A stretch of 17,195 nucleotides of DNA from Rhodospirillales bacterium (GCA_026193355.1 JAPHTL010000081.1:1-17195), one strand, 5' to 3'. Positions 1 to 8,078 are shown, counted from the first letter of the stretch. Translations and numbers: made by a program. Notes: generated by a model not told the origin, from the letters alone.

Positions 1-212
1 TGCCGACCATGCTGATCGTCGGCCTGCTGGCCGCCCTGCTGGTCAGCGCACCATGGGCGACGCTTTCAATCATCCTGCTCGGCTATCTGGCGGCAATCCC
101 GTTCGGGATGCGGTCGTACGCCAACCTGAAAAGGCAGGCCGAGGCCCTTCAGGGGGAAGGCCTTGGGGACGATACCGAAAGCACGGGAACGGATAGCGAT
201 AAATCCATCTGA
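1..212 (+). CDS. pssA: CDP-diacylglycerol-serine O-phosphatidyltransferase, C-terminal fragment
   Basis: This is the last 69 or so codons of a gene that begins before the window; the reading frame is open from base 3 to the TGA at 210-212. The visible part is a hydrophobic membrane segment with a Val-Ser-Ala-Pro-Trp turn (SAPWATLSI), a second hydrophobic stretch ending in IPFGMRSY, then a charged, acidic cytoplasmic tail. This pattern resembles the C-terminus of alphaproteobacterial phosphatidylserine synthases, inner-membrane enzymes that join CDP-diacylglycerol and serine on the way to phosphatidylethanolamine. The catalytic CDP-alcohol phosphotransferase motif would lie upstream and cannot be checked here. 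It could be another multi-pass membrane protein; the call rests on the tail pattern alone. The stop lies 31 bases before the permease start, so the two may be co-transcribed. Confidence 0.6.
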   Translation, partial: PTMLIVGLLAALLVSAPWATLSIILLGYLAAIPFGMRSYANLKRQAEALQGEGLGDDTESTGTDSDKSI

Positions 213-243
213 CATAACGCAGAGGTCCAAGAGGGGGAGAAGC

Positions 244-1539
244 ATGCGTTTGCTCGACAATTATTTCGGTATCTCCGCCAGGGGAAGCACGGTCGGAACG
301 GAAATTCTGGCAGGCCTCGCCACATTCCTGACAATGGCCTACATCATCGTCGTCAACCCGGCGATCCTGTCCAAGGCGGGAATGGACTTTGGCGCCGTCT
401 TCGTCGCCACCGTGCTTGCCGCCGTAATCGGCACCGCGATCATGGGCCTGTGGGCCAAATGGCCGGTCGCATTGGCGCCGGGCATGGGGCTGAACGCCTT
501 CTTCGCCTACGGCATCGTGCTCGGCATGGGGCATACCTGGCAGACGGCGCTGGGTGCGGTGTTCCTCAGCGGCGTGCTTTTCTTCGCGCTCAGCCTGACC
601 GGACTTCGCGAGTGGATCATCAATTCGATCCCGAAATCCATGAAGCTGGGCATCGGGGCGGGGATCGGCTTTTTCCTCGCCATTATCGGCCTTAAGAACG
701 CGGGCATCGTGGTCGACAACCCGGCCACCCTGGTCGGCTTCGGCGATCCGTCCAGCCCGGCCGTCCTGCTGGCGGGTCTCGGCTTCGTCATCATGGTCGT
801 GCTGGACCGGCGCAACGTGCCCGGCTCCATCGTCATCAGCATCCTGCTGGTCAGCATCATCGGCTGGATCACCGGCGTTGCCGATTTCCAGGGCATCGCG
901 GGAAGCGTCCCCAGCATCGCGCCGACCTTCATGCAACTGGACATCAGCGGGGTTATCACCGGCGGGATGATCGGCGTCGTCTTTGCGCTGCTGTTCGTCG
1001 ATTTCTTCGATACGGCAGGAACCCTGACCAGCGTCGCCAACGTGGCGGGCAAGATCGACGCGGACGGCAAGGTTGAAGGCATCGGCCGTGCGGTCATGAG
1101 CGATTCCATCGCCACCGTGTCCGGCTCCGTCCTCGGCACGTCGAACACCACGTCCTATATCGAAAGCGGGGCCGGCATCAAGCAAGGTGGCCGCACCGGC
1201 CTGACGGCGGTGACCGTGGCGGTTCTTTTCCTGCTGTGCCTCGGTTTCGCGCCGCTGGCCCAGAGCATCCCGGCCTTCGCCACGGCGCCTGCGCTGATTT
1301 TCGTGGCCACGCATTTCTCGCGCAACCTCGTCGACCTCGACTGGGATGACGTCACGGAATACGCCCCGGCCATGCTGGCGGCGATCCTGATGCCGTTGAC
1401 CTTCTCGATTGCCGAAGGCATCGCCATCGGCTTCATCGCCTATGCGCTGATCAAGTTGCTGAGCGGCCGGTTTTCGGAAGCCAACCCCGCGGTTCTTGTG
1501 GTCGCGGTGCTGGGCATCCTGCATTACGCCTTCGGTTAA
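244..1539 (+). CDS. NCS2-family purine-base permease (AzgA/PbuG/AdeP type)
   Basis: This is a 431-residue inner-membrane transporter, the usual length for the AzgA-like branch of the nucleobase-cation symporter-2 family, which takes up adenine, guanine or hypoxanthine with protons. Family marks are visible in order: the N-terminal GTEILAGLATFLTMAYII helix (about 18-35), the APGMGLNAFFAYG substrate-site helix (79-90), FVDFFDTAGTL (251-261) with the acidic residue typical of the second binding segment, and GTSNTTSYIESGAGI (298-312). I chose the ATG at 244 because a purine-rich GAGGGGGAGAAG lies just before it and the protein then begins at the conserved family start; the in-frame ATG at 163 would add 27 residues overlapping pssA. 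It converges on a phosphoribosyltransferase gene for xanthine/guanine, which fits purine import followed by salvage. Substrate preference cannot be read from the sequence. Confidence 0.93.
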   Translation: MRLLDNYFGISARGSTVGTEILAGLATFLTMAYIIVVNPAILSKAGMDFGAVFVATVLAAVIGTAIMGLWAKWPVALAPGMGLNAFFAYGIVLGMGHTWQTALGAVFLSGVLFFALSLTGLREWIINSIPKSMKLGIGAGIGFFLAIIGLKNAGIVVDNPATLVGFGDPSSPAVLLAGLGFVIMVVLDRRNVPGSIVISILLVSIIGWITGVADFQGIAGSVPSIAPTFMQLDISGVITGGMIGVVFALLFVDFFDTAGTLTSVANVAGKIDADGKVEGIGRAVMSDSIATVSGSVLGTSNTTSYIESGAGIKQGGRTGLTAVTVAVLFLLCLGFAPLAQSIPAFATAPALIFVATHFSRNLVDLDWDDVTEYAPAMLAAILMPLTFSIAEGIAIGFIAYALIKLLSGRFSEANPAVLVVAVLGILHYAFG

Positions 1540-1558
1540 TGGCCGAAAAACAACAAGG

Positions 1559-1585
1559 GGGGCGGAGGGTCAGACCTTCCGCCCC
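1559..1585 (-). terminator. Hairpin with U-rich tail, probable intrinsic terminator of gpt
   Basis: Two 13-base arms, 1559-1571 and 1573-1585, are complementary with a single G-U pair. Read on the - strand the hairpin is followed by a T-rich run (complement of 1544-1556, TTGTTGTTTTT). The hairpin contains the stop codon and last few codons of the phosphoribosyltransferase gene, so terminator and coding sequence overlap. On the + strand no T-run follows, so it is a poor terminator for the permease in that direction. Confidence 0.6.
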
Positions 1586-2082
1586 TTCGCCATTGGCTGA
1601 ACGTATTGCAGTTGGGTGTCCCAGGGAAAGAAGATCCAGACATCCTGCGGCACTTCGTGGACGAAGGTATCGACCAGAGGCGTGCCTTCGGGCTTGGCAT
1701 AGACGGTGGCGAAATGGGCGTGGGGCAAAACACTGCGGGCAGCCCTCATCGTCGTTCCGGTATCCACCAGATCATCGACCAGAATCCACCCCTTCCCGCC
1801 ATCTCGATGCGCTATCTCGGGCGTCTTGAGGATCGAGGACGCGTCACCCATTTCCTTTTCCTCGTAGGTGGCGATACATAGGGTATCAAGGACCCGGATA
1901 TCCATTTCGCGCGCCAGGATCGCCGCAGGCACCAGACCGCCACGGGTCAACGCAACGATGCCCTTCCAGGGCCCCATGGGCATCAGCTTGCGCACCAGAA
2001 ACTTGGTGTCCCGGTGAACCTCCACCCAAGAAACAATATGGTTTCGCGGATCGTCAAAGGGATCAATCGTGTCATCGGTCAT
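1570..2082 (-). CDS. gpt: Xanthine(-guanine) phosphoribosyltransferase
   Basis: This 170-residue soluble enzyme transfers the phosphoribosyl group of PRPP to xanthine, guanine or hypoxanthine, giving XMP, GMP or IMP in purine salvage. The type I PRPP-binding signature WILVDDLVDTGTT is at 99-111, the loop after strand 1 is ALTRGGLVPA (44-53), and VWIFFPWD (148-155) corresponds to the base-contacting WxxxPWD segment of E. coli Gpt. It is slightly longer than E. coli Gpt because of an N-terminal extension, as in other alphaproteobacterial versions. The start at 2082 begins the folded domain; the open frame to 2376 has no family resemblance, overlaps the divergent kinase gene and is discounted. 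No strong Shine-Dalgarno sequence precedes it. It is convergent with the purine permease and divergent from the kinase. Confidence 0.93.
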   Translation of the reverse strand: MTDDTIDPFDDPRNHIVSWVEVHRDTKFLVRKLMPMGPWKGIVALTRGGLVPAAILAREMDIRVLDTLCIATYEEKEMGDASSILKTPEIAHRDGGKGWILVDDLVDTGTTMRAARSVLPHAHFATVYAKPEGTPLVDTFVHEVPQDVWIFFPWDTQLQYVQPMAKGRKV

Positions 2083-2278
2083 GGGTATCGGCCCGATCGG
2101 TTGCAGAACGCGGGGATGATAGGCAGGCAAACCGATGAAGACCAGACCAAAGAAGGGCCGCCGTGCTGTTGCCCCATCCAGCGGTTCCGTGCGACAATTT
2201 ACTGAACGATAATCAACTGCGTCGACATCTGCCCGGCATAACGACTGGCCCTTACAGGTTCTGGCCAGGATGGGGAAA

Positions 2279-5200
2279 ATGTACCGAATTCTTGGCTTCG
2301 TCATCTCCGTTGCCCTCATGTTGCTAGGCGAAGCGGCGGCCGTTGCGTCTGCCCAGGCCGGTGGCGCAACCACCACCCAACAGATCGTGGCCGCGGTTCC
2401 GGCGACCTTCCCCCCCTTCTTTCAACTGGACGGCAGGGGGCAGCCTTCGGGCTATGCCATCGACGCCATGGCCGAGATCGCACACCGGGCCAATCTGGAT
2501 ATCGTTTACAAGGTCTATGACACCTGGGGCGAAGCCATCGACGCGGTGGCGGAAGGCCGGGCGGATATCATCCCCGCCATTGCGATGACAGCGGAACGAG
2601 AATCCCGACTTGCCTTCACACAGCCTTATGTCGATATCGCCATCTCCAGTTTCATCAAGGTCGGCAGAACGCTCTCCGCCCGATTGAAACCGGCGGGCAG
2701 CGGCAGCGTCGCCGTTGTCGCGGACACCGTCGGCAACGACCCACTTTCGTTGCCGCCAAGAGCCCGTGCGGTTTCCTACCTCACCTTCGAACAGGCGCTC
2801 CTTGACCTCCTGCGCGGGAAGGTCGACACCCTCATCCACCCCGAACCGGTCGCCTGGAAACTGGCGCTGGATGCGGGCGTCGCAGAAATGATCAGAACCT
2901 CGGGCGATCCGCTCTATACGGAACAATGGGGAGTCGCGGTCGCAAAATCCAACCGCCCCCTTCTCGCGATCATGGAGCGTGGCGTAAGCGCCTTCATCAA
3001 TTCCCCGCGCCGCGCCGGCGTTTTCAACGCCTGGTTCGCCGAGCAACCGCGTTTCTGGACTCAGGAACGTCTGATTTTCCTTTCGCTCGCAGCGATTGTC
3101 CTGATTTCCGTTGCGATGGCAATCTGGCGTCATATGACCGTTGTCGCCTTCAACAGGCGCCTTTCCATTTCCGAGGAGCGGTACAGGACCCTTATCGAAG
3201 GCGCCAGGGACGCCATCCTGGTGTGCGATGCCCGCACGGGCCTGATCGAGGACGCCAACAGGAAAGCCCAGGATCTTTTTGGAAAGCCCGGTCAGGGGCT
3301 TGCTGGCGTTCCACTGGAAAAACTTCTCCCCGAACACGGCAGAAGCCCGGCCCTGTCAGAATCGATCTGGGCGGATGGGGCTTCTGGCATCGAAGAGGAA
3401 ATAACCACAGCGGACGGAAGGCGCATTCCGGTAGAGATCAACGCGACAATCGCTGATTTTCAGGGAAAAAAGATGCTGTTCGGTATTTTCCGCGACATCT
3501 CCCTGAGGCGGCAGGCGCAGGAATCCCTGCGACAAAGCGAGGCCCTTCTCACCGCCATGATCGACAACTCGCCGGCGAAGATACATTTCAAGGACAGGGC
3601 CGGGCGTTACCAGTTGATCAATCGCAAGGCCCAATCCCTTTTCGGCATGGAACCGCAGAGGGTCATCGGCAAGACAACGGAGCAGGTTTTCCCACTCGAC
3701 ATGGCCGTCAGATTCATGGAGCACGACCGCCGCGTCTTCGAAACGGGCGTTCCCTCAACCATGGAAGAGGTCTTCTACGACAACGGCCATGAGCGCATTT
3801 TCCAGACGGTGAAGTTCCCCATCATCGCCGCCGACGGAACCATCATGGGAACTGGCGCCATCGGAACCGATATAACGGATCAAAAGGCTTCCGAACGGGC
3901 GATCATCGAGTCGCGCGAAGGCGAACGCCTTGCCAACGAACGTCTGACTGCCGCCCTGGAAGCCATCGACGAGGGGTTTGCAATTTATGATGCCGATGAC
4001 CGGATCGTCATGTGCAACAGCAAGTACAAGGCATGCTATCCCGGCGCAATCAAGGCCATCGAAGCAGGAAAGACATTCGAGGAAGTCCTGCGCGAAAGCG
4101 TCGCCGCCGGAGAACTGGCGGAAGCCGTCGGAAACGAGGACGAATGGATCGCCCGGCGCCTCGCACAGCACAGGACCAGCGGCGCACCTGTCGAACAGAA
4201 ATTGTCGAACGGCCGATGGCTTCGCATTGCCGAAAAACCGACCAAAGACGGAGGGACCGTCGGATTCCGTATCGACATCACCGAACTGAAGCGCGCGCAC
4301 GAAGAACTGCGGGCAGCCCATGACGACCTTGAGCGCCGGGTTTCGGAACGCACCCGGGAACTGGAGCTTGCAAAGGAAGCGGCCGAACAGGCCAGCCAGG
4401 TGAAAAGCCGGTTTCTTGCCGCCGCAAGCCACGACCTGCGTCAACCGCTTCAGGCGCTCGCCCTTTTTGTCGGCGCGTTCGAAGATCGGGTGAAATCCTC
4501 GAAGGATCGCGCACTCGTCGAGAAAATGCGTAGCGCCATGGATGCCATGGACGGCTTGCTGCTCAGCCTTCTCGACATTTCGCGTCTGGAAGCCGGCCTG
4601 ATCCGGCCGGAACATGTGACGGTGCCGCTCGACGATCTTTTCCGCAGACTGCGCGATGAATTTCAGCCGCTTGGCGAATCCAAGGGCCTGGACGTCCGCT
4701 ACGTCTCCACTTCCGCAGCGGTTGAAACCGATCCGTCCCTTTTTGAAACGATCCTCAGAAATCTTCTGCATAATGCGGTCAAATATACGGAACACGGAAA
4801 GATCGTGTTCGGGTGCCGACACAGGAGGAACATCATCCGCGTTGAAGTCCACGACGGCGGGGTCGGCATAGCCGAGGACAAGTTGCCCCTTATTTTCCAG
4901 GAATTCTACCAGATCGGAAACGAAAGCCGCCGTCGCGAAAAGGGGCTCGGCCTGGGCCTTTCGATCGTTTCCCAACTGGCCACTCTGCTGGGAGCGAAAA
5001 TCGAGGTGCGCTCGGAACTCGGGCGCGGTTCCGTCTTCGCGGTAGAGCTGCCTGTGTCACCTGAGACCATGAATGTCGCGGATCGTCCGGAGAAGGGTCC
5101 TGAACAATCACCGAAACCAGCCAGAATTGTCATCATTGATGACGAACCATCGATCATCGAGGCGATGACCGCCTATCTGGAGGGATGGGATCATGAGGTT

Positions 5201-5512
5201 CTGGCAGCAACCGACAGCCATGACGAGGACTTCCTGAAACAGCTTGAAGCCATTGGAAACGATGGCCCCGACCTGATTATTGCGGACTATCGCCTCGGTG
5301 GCGGCAAAACGGGGCCAGCGGCCATTGTGGAATTGAGAAGAATTATCGGCAGAAATACCCCTGCCATCCTGCTGACCGGAGACACCGCAGCGGACAGGCT
5401 GCGCGAAGCGGAGGAAAGCGGCTTCCCCCTTCTGCACAAGCCGATCCGCCCCGAAAAACTTCGCAACGCCATCGACCGGGTGCTTCACCGTGGGGACGAC
5501 CCGTTCAACTGA
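2279..5512 (+). CDS. Hybrid sensor histidine kinase: periplasmic SBP3 domain, TM helix, three PAS, HisKA, HATPase, receiver
   Basis: The protein has 1077 residues and an N-terminal signal or anchor (about 1-27). A family-3 solute-binding domain spans about 35-252, including FPPFFQLDGRGQPSGYAIDAM and LAFTQPYVD. One membrane helix follows near 254-275, then PAS domains at about 292-412, 417-537 and 545-672, and a short coiled coil (about 670-712). The HisKA box is SHDLRQPLQAL with phosphorylatable His718. The ATPase core shows N box NLLHNAVKYT (Asn832), DGGVGIA and GLGLGLSIV. A receiver domain follows at about 949-1070 with acidic pair Asp954/955, phosphoacceptor Asp1003, Thr1033 and Lys1054, so both phosphorelay sites look intact. 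An exported small-molecule sensor is implied, with an amino acid or related compound as ligand by family analogy. No HPt protein or DNA-binding regulator is adjacent. Start: ATG 2279 has AGGA eight bases upstream; ATG 2270, three codons earlier, is the alternative. Confidence 0.93.
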   Translation: MYRILGFVISVALMLLGEAAAVASAQAGGATTTQQIVAAVPATFPPFFQLDGRGQPSGYAIDAMAEIAHRANLDIVYKVYDTWGEAIDAVAEGRADIIPAIAMTAERESRLAFTQPYVDIAISSFIKVGRTLSARLKPAGSGSVAVVADTVGNDPLSLPPRARAVSYLTFEQALLDLLRGKVDTLIHPEPVAWKLALDAGVAEMIRTSGDPLYTEQWGVAVAKSNRPLLAIMERGVSAFINSPRRAGVFNAWFAEQPRFWTQERLIFLSLAAIVLISVAMAIWRHMTVVAFNRRLSISEERYRTLIEGARDAILVCDARTGLIEDANRKAQDLFGKPGQGLAGVPLEKLLPEHGRSPALSESIWADGASGIEEEITTADGRRIPVEINATIADFQGKKMLFGIFRDISLRRQAQESLRQSEALLTAMIDNSPAKIHFKDRAGRYQLINRKAQSLFGMEPQRVIGKTTEQVFPLDMAVRFMEHDRRVFETGVPSTMEEVFYDNGHERIFQTVKFPIIAADGTIMGTGAIGTDITDQKASERAIIESREGERLANERLTAALEAIDEGFAIYDADDRIVMCNSKYKACYPGAIKAIEAGKTFEEVLRESVAAGELAEAVGNEDEWIARRLAQHRTSGAPVEQKLSNGRWLRIAEKPTKDGGTVGFRIDITELKRAHEELRAAHDDLERRVSERTRELELAKEAAEQASQVKSRFLAAASHDLRQPLQALALFVGAFEDRVKSSKDRALVEKMRSAMDAMDGLLLSLLDISRLEAGLIRPEHVTVPLDDLFRRLRDEFQPLGESKGLDVRYVSTSAAVETDPSLFETILRNLLHNAVKYTEHGKIVFGCRHRRNIIRVEVHDGGVGIAEDKLPLIFQEFYQIGNESRRREKGLGLGLSIVSQLATLLGAKIEVRSELGRGSVFAVELPVSPETMNVADRPEKGPEQSPKPARIVIIDDEPSIIEAMTAYLEGWDHEVLAATDSHDEDFLKQLEAIGNDGPDLIIADYRLGGGKTGPAAIVELRRIIGRNTPAILLTGDTAADRLREAEESGFPLLHKPIRPEKLRNAIDRVLHRGDDPFN

Positions 5513-5520
5513 TTCTCCAT

Positions 5521-5561
5521 TTATAAAAAGAAAAGGCGCCGCCCATACAGGCAGCGCCTTT
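5521..5561 (-). terminator. Intrinsic terminator between kinase and cytochrome c genes
   Basis: The arms 5532-5539 (AAAGGCGC) and 5554-5561 (GCGCCTTT) pair perfectly. They enclose one mismatch and a further GCC/GGC stem (5541-5543 with 5550-5552) around the loop CATACA. Read on the - strand the stem runs into TTTTCTTTTTATAA (complement of 5521-5534), a clear U-tract, so it terminates the cytochrome c transcript. On the + strand only a short CTTT follows, so it may also act weakly on the kinase transcript arriving from the left. Confidence 0.8.
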
Positions 5562-5586
5562 AACATCCCGTATCGGAAACGTCTTT

Positions 5587-5961
5587 TTAATTCGCCTTCA
5601 GGTAGGCGATGACGTTGTCGCGATCATCCTTTTTCTTCAGCCCGGCGAAAGCCATCTTGTTCTTCGGAATGAAGTCTTTGGGCTTCTCAAGGTACTTGTC
5701 GATGTTGGCCTCGTCCCAGGTCACACCGGATTCTTTCACGGCCTTCGAATACTTGAAGCCTTCGATCGCCCCGGCGGCGCGACCGATGATGCCGAACAGG
5801 TTGGGGCCAACCTTGTTCTTGCCGCCCTCTTCAATCGTGTGGCAGGCAACGCACTTCTTGAATATCTTCTTACCGGCTTCGGCATCACCCGCGAGGGCCG
5901 GTCCCGTAGCAAGCGCGGCGGTGAAAACGGCCGCCATCGCCATGATCTTTCCCTTGGTCAT
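5587..5961 (-). CDS. Class I cytochrome c (short mitochondrial-type cytochrome c2/c550)
   Basis: This is a 124-residue periplasmic electron carrier. A signal peptide runs to about residue 24 (ATGPALA before GDAEAG), the haem attachment site is CVACH (Cys37, Cys40, His41), and the distal methionine ligand is Met103 in KNKMAFAG, followed by the C-terminal helix DDRDNVIAYLKAN. The spacing and the KPKDFIPKNKMAFAGLKKK segment closely resemble mitochondrial cytochrome c and alphaproteobacterial c2-type proteins, which move electrons from the bc1 complex to terminal oxidases. The start at 5961 is chosen because GGGAG lies eight bases upstream and it begins a normal signal peptide; the same frame stays open to 6159, but that extension would bury the signal peptide. 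It stands alone, with its own terminator downstream, and is divergent from fadD. Confidence 0.93.
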   Translation of the reverse strand: MTKGKIMAMAAVFTAALATGPALAGDAEAGKKIFKKCVACHTIEEGGKNKVGPNLFGIIGRAAGAIEGFKYSKAVKESGVTWDEANIDKYLEKPKDFIPKNKMAFAGLKKKDDRDNVIAYLKAN

Positions 5962-6341
5962 AAAACAAACTCCCACATTACGGACAGCAACCCCCTGGGC
6001 CGGAAGTCCCTTCCTGAATTTCGCCGTTGCGACGGCCTCTAGAGCCTTTGGCCGCCGACATGAAAAAAGCCTCTCGGCGAGGCGGGCCGAGGTTACTATG
6101 TCTTTTTTTCGAGAAGCAAGTTGACGGGCGCTCAGAATGGCCAAAACCGGCTTTCTCACGCGAAAGTGAAGGACCTGGATAGCTACGCTTCATGTCGTTT
6201 GCGTTTTTTTACGTCACGGTGATTAAAAATTACGTCTAAAACTACAGTGAGCGCGCACGCGCAATTTGAATTATACTAAAGTTAATGGTGATGGCGGGAT
6301 AACCCGCTCCGGAAAAACAGAGACCAAAGAGGGAGGCATCC
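5962..6341. other. 380-base non-coding region between divergent cytochrome c and fadD genes
   Basis: No convincing gene is seen. The part nearest the cytochrome gene is GC-rich. On the - strand it holds a hairpin plus T6 (6063-6083). The middle (about 6200-6280) is AT-rich and contains two TTACGTC direct repeats (6209-6215 and 6230-6236). It also holds AATTATACT, which gives a TATACT -10-like box on + (6272-6277) and a perfect TATAAT on - (6275-6270); neither has a good -35 box. A small hairpin GCGGG-ATAA-CCCGC (6294-6307) lies in the likely fadD 5' leader, about 35 bases before its start codon. Confidence 0.6.
6063..6083 (-). terminator. Orphan intrinsic terminator on the - strand upstream of cytochrome c
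   Basis: On the - strand GCCTC-GCCGA-GAGGC is followed immediately by six T residues (complement of 6063-6068). A competing longer hairpin, CTCGGC (complement of 6085-6090) with GCCGAG (complement of 6073-6078), can form just upstream and ends near the same T-run. No - strand gene lies upstream to be terminated, so this may end a small RNA or act as an attenuator in the cytochrome c leader. Confidence 0.5.
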
Positions 6342-8048
6342 ATGACCACTAATACCGCTACCCAATCGTACCCTTGGGACGCAACCTATCCCAAAGACGT
6401 CGACTGGAATGCCACGCTGACGCCCCGCCCTCTGTTCGAATTCCTCGAAGACACGGTCAAGAGGTACGGCAAAAATCCCGCCATGGATTTTCTTGGCCAT
6501 AGCTACGATTACACCCACCTCGGCGGTCTGGTGAACAGGGCGGCGAAGGGTTTCCAGAAAATGGGCGTCGGTAAGGGAACAAAGGTCGGTCTGTGCCTTC
6601 CCAACACCCCCTATTCAGTCATCTTCTTCTTCGCCGTGCTGAAGGCCGGCGGCACCGTGGTCAACTACAATCCCCTTTACGTCGAGCGCGAACTGGCCAA
6701 CCAGATCGAGGACAGCGAGACCGAGATCATGGTGACCATGGACCTCAACCTGCTTTATTCCAAGGTCGGGGCAATACTGGGGAAGTCAAAATTCCTCAAG
6801 ACGATCGTGGTCTGCCCCATGAAAACGGCCCTGCCGCCCGTCAAGGGCTTCCTGTTCGGGCTGCTGAAGGGAAAGGAACTTGCGAAGATCCCCGATGATG
6901 ACCGGCACGTCCATTTCGACAAGTTGATAGACAACAACGGCGACCCGGCGCCTGTCGACATCTCTCCCGCCGAGGACATCGCGGTTCTGCAATACACCGG
7001 CGGCACGACCGGCGTTCCCAAGGGCGCGATGCTGACCCATGCCAACATTTCCGCCAACGTCCAACAGGTCGTCGGCTGGTTCCCCGGCGTGATGATGGGC
7101 GAGGAAAAGATTCTGGGCATCCTGCCGTTCTTCCATGTCTTCGCCATGACAAGCGTAATGATGTTCGCCGTTTCGATCGGGGCCGAGATGATTCTTCTGC
7201 CGCGCTTCGAATTGAAGCAGGCGCTCAAGACCATCAATGCGCGGCGCCCCACCCTTTTCCCCGCCGTCCCCACGATCTATACAGCGATCAACAACGCCCC
7301 CGACCTGGCGAAATACGACATGTCTTCAATCAAATTCTGCATCTCGGGCGGTGCGCCGCTGCCGCTGGAGGTGAAGAAGCGTTTCGAAGAGCTGACCGGA
7401 TGTGGCCTGGTTGAAGGTTACGGCCTCAGCGAATCCTCCCCCGTCGCCACCTGCAATCCACTTAGCGGCGCGACAAAGGAAGGATCAATTGGCATCCCTG
7501 TTTCCCAAACGATCATAGAGATCCGCGACCTTGAAGATCCTGACACGCTGCTGCCACAGGGCGAACGCGGCGAGGTCTGCATCATCGGCCCGCAAGTAAT
7601 GCTCGGGTACTGGAACCGCCCGCAGGAAACCGGAAACGTTCTTCGCGACGGCAGACTGCATACAGGTGATGTCGGCTATATCGACGAAGACGGCTATATC
7701 TTCCTCGTCGACCGCATCAAGGACATGATCCTGTGCAGCGGCTTCAACGTCTATCCCCGCATCATCGAGGAAGCCATCTACCTGAACCCGGCTGTGGCCG
7801 AAGTGACCGTGATCGGCATCGACGACGAATACCGGGGGCAGAGCCCCAAGGCCTTTGTCAAATTGAAAGAAGGCCAGACCCTCGACGAAGACGGCATGAA
7901 GGCATTCCTCGCCGACAAGATCTCGAAAATCGAGATGCCATCCGTGATCGAATTCCGCGACGAATTGCCGAAGACCATGATCGGCAAGCTGTCGAAGAAG
8001 GAACTGGTAGCGGAAGAAGCCGCGAAGGCGGGCAAGGGAACCGCCTGA
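6342..8048 (+). CDS. fadD: Long-chain fatty acid-CoA ligase (acyl-CoA synthetase)
   Basis: This 568-residue ANL-superfamily adenylating enzyme activates fatty acids with ATP to acyl-AMP and then acyl-CoA, feeding beta-oxidation. It has the ATP-binding P-loop YTGGTTGVPKGA (218-229), the A5 motif GYGLSESSP (359-367), the TGD motif (441-443), the hinge DRIKDMI (457-463), and a C-terminal PKTMIGKLSKKEL (543-555) whose Lys549 is the expected adenylation lysine. The length matches E. coli FadD. The start is preceded by GAGGGAGG, a strong ribosome binding site. It is separated by about 100 bases from the MerR regulator gene on the same strand, with no terminator visible between. Chain-length preference is not readable; a medium-chain ligase is possible, but the beta-oxidation neighbours support the general role. 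Confidence 0.92.
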   Translation: MTTNTATQSYPWDATYPKDVDWNATLTPRPLFEFLEDTVKRYGKNPAMDFLGHSYDYTHLGGLVNRAAKGFQKMGVGKGTKVGLCLPNTPYSVIFFFAVLKAGGTVVNYNPLYVERELANQIEDSETEIMVTMDLNLLYSKVGAILGKSKFLKTIVVCPMKTALPPVKGFLFGLLKGKELAKIPDDDRHVHFDKLIDNNGDPAPVDISPAEDIAVLQYTGGTTGVPKGAMLTHANISANVQQVVGWFPGVMMGEEKILGILPFFHVFAMTSVMMFAVSIGAEMILLPRFELKQALKTINARRPTLFPAVPTIYTAINNAPDLAKYDMSSIKFCISGGAPLPLEVKKRFEELTGCGLVEGYGLSESSPVATCNPLSGATKEGSIGIPVSQTIIEIRDLEDPDTLLPQGERGEVCIIGPQVMLGYWNRPQETGNVLRDGRLHTGDVGYIDEDGYIFLVDRIKDMILCSGFNVYPRIIEEAIYLNPAVAEVTVIGIDDEYRGQSPKAFVKLKEGQTLDEDGMKAFLADKISKIEMPSVIEFRDELPKTMIGKLSKKELVAEEAAKAGKGTA

Positions 8049-8078
8049 GCAGCCTCACATGACCAAACGGTTACTTAG

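Noticed and set aside
70..1524. A 484-codon open frame on the - strand opposite the permease
   Set aside because: It is rich in Arg, Asp, His and Gln with no recognisable domain, and lies antisense to a clear NCS2 permease; it is typical of GC-rich shadow frames.
2185..2213. GATAAT (2208-2213) as a promoter for the hybrid kinase
   Set aside because: The -10 is close to consensus, but the sequence 17 bases upstream (TTCCGT) matches the -35 poorly, so I do not list it as a feature.
5962..6159. N-terminal extension of the cytochrome c reading frame
   Set aside because: It would place 66 residues ahead of a normal signal peptide. The ATG at 5961 has a good ribosome binding site, and the extension runs across the orphan terminator region.
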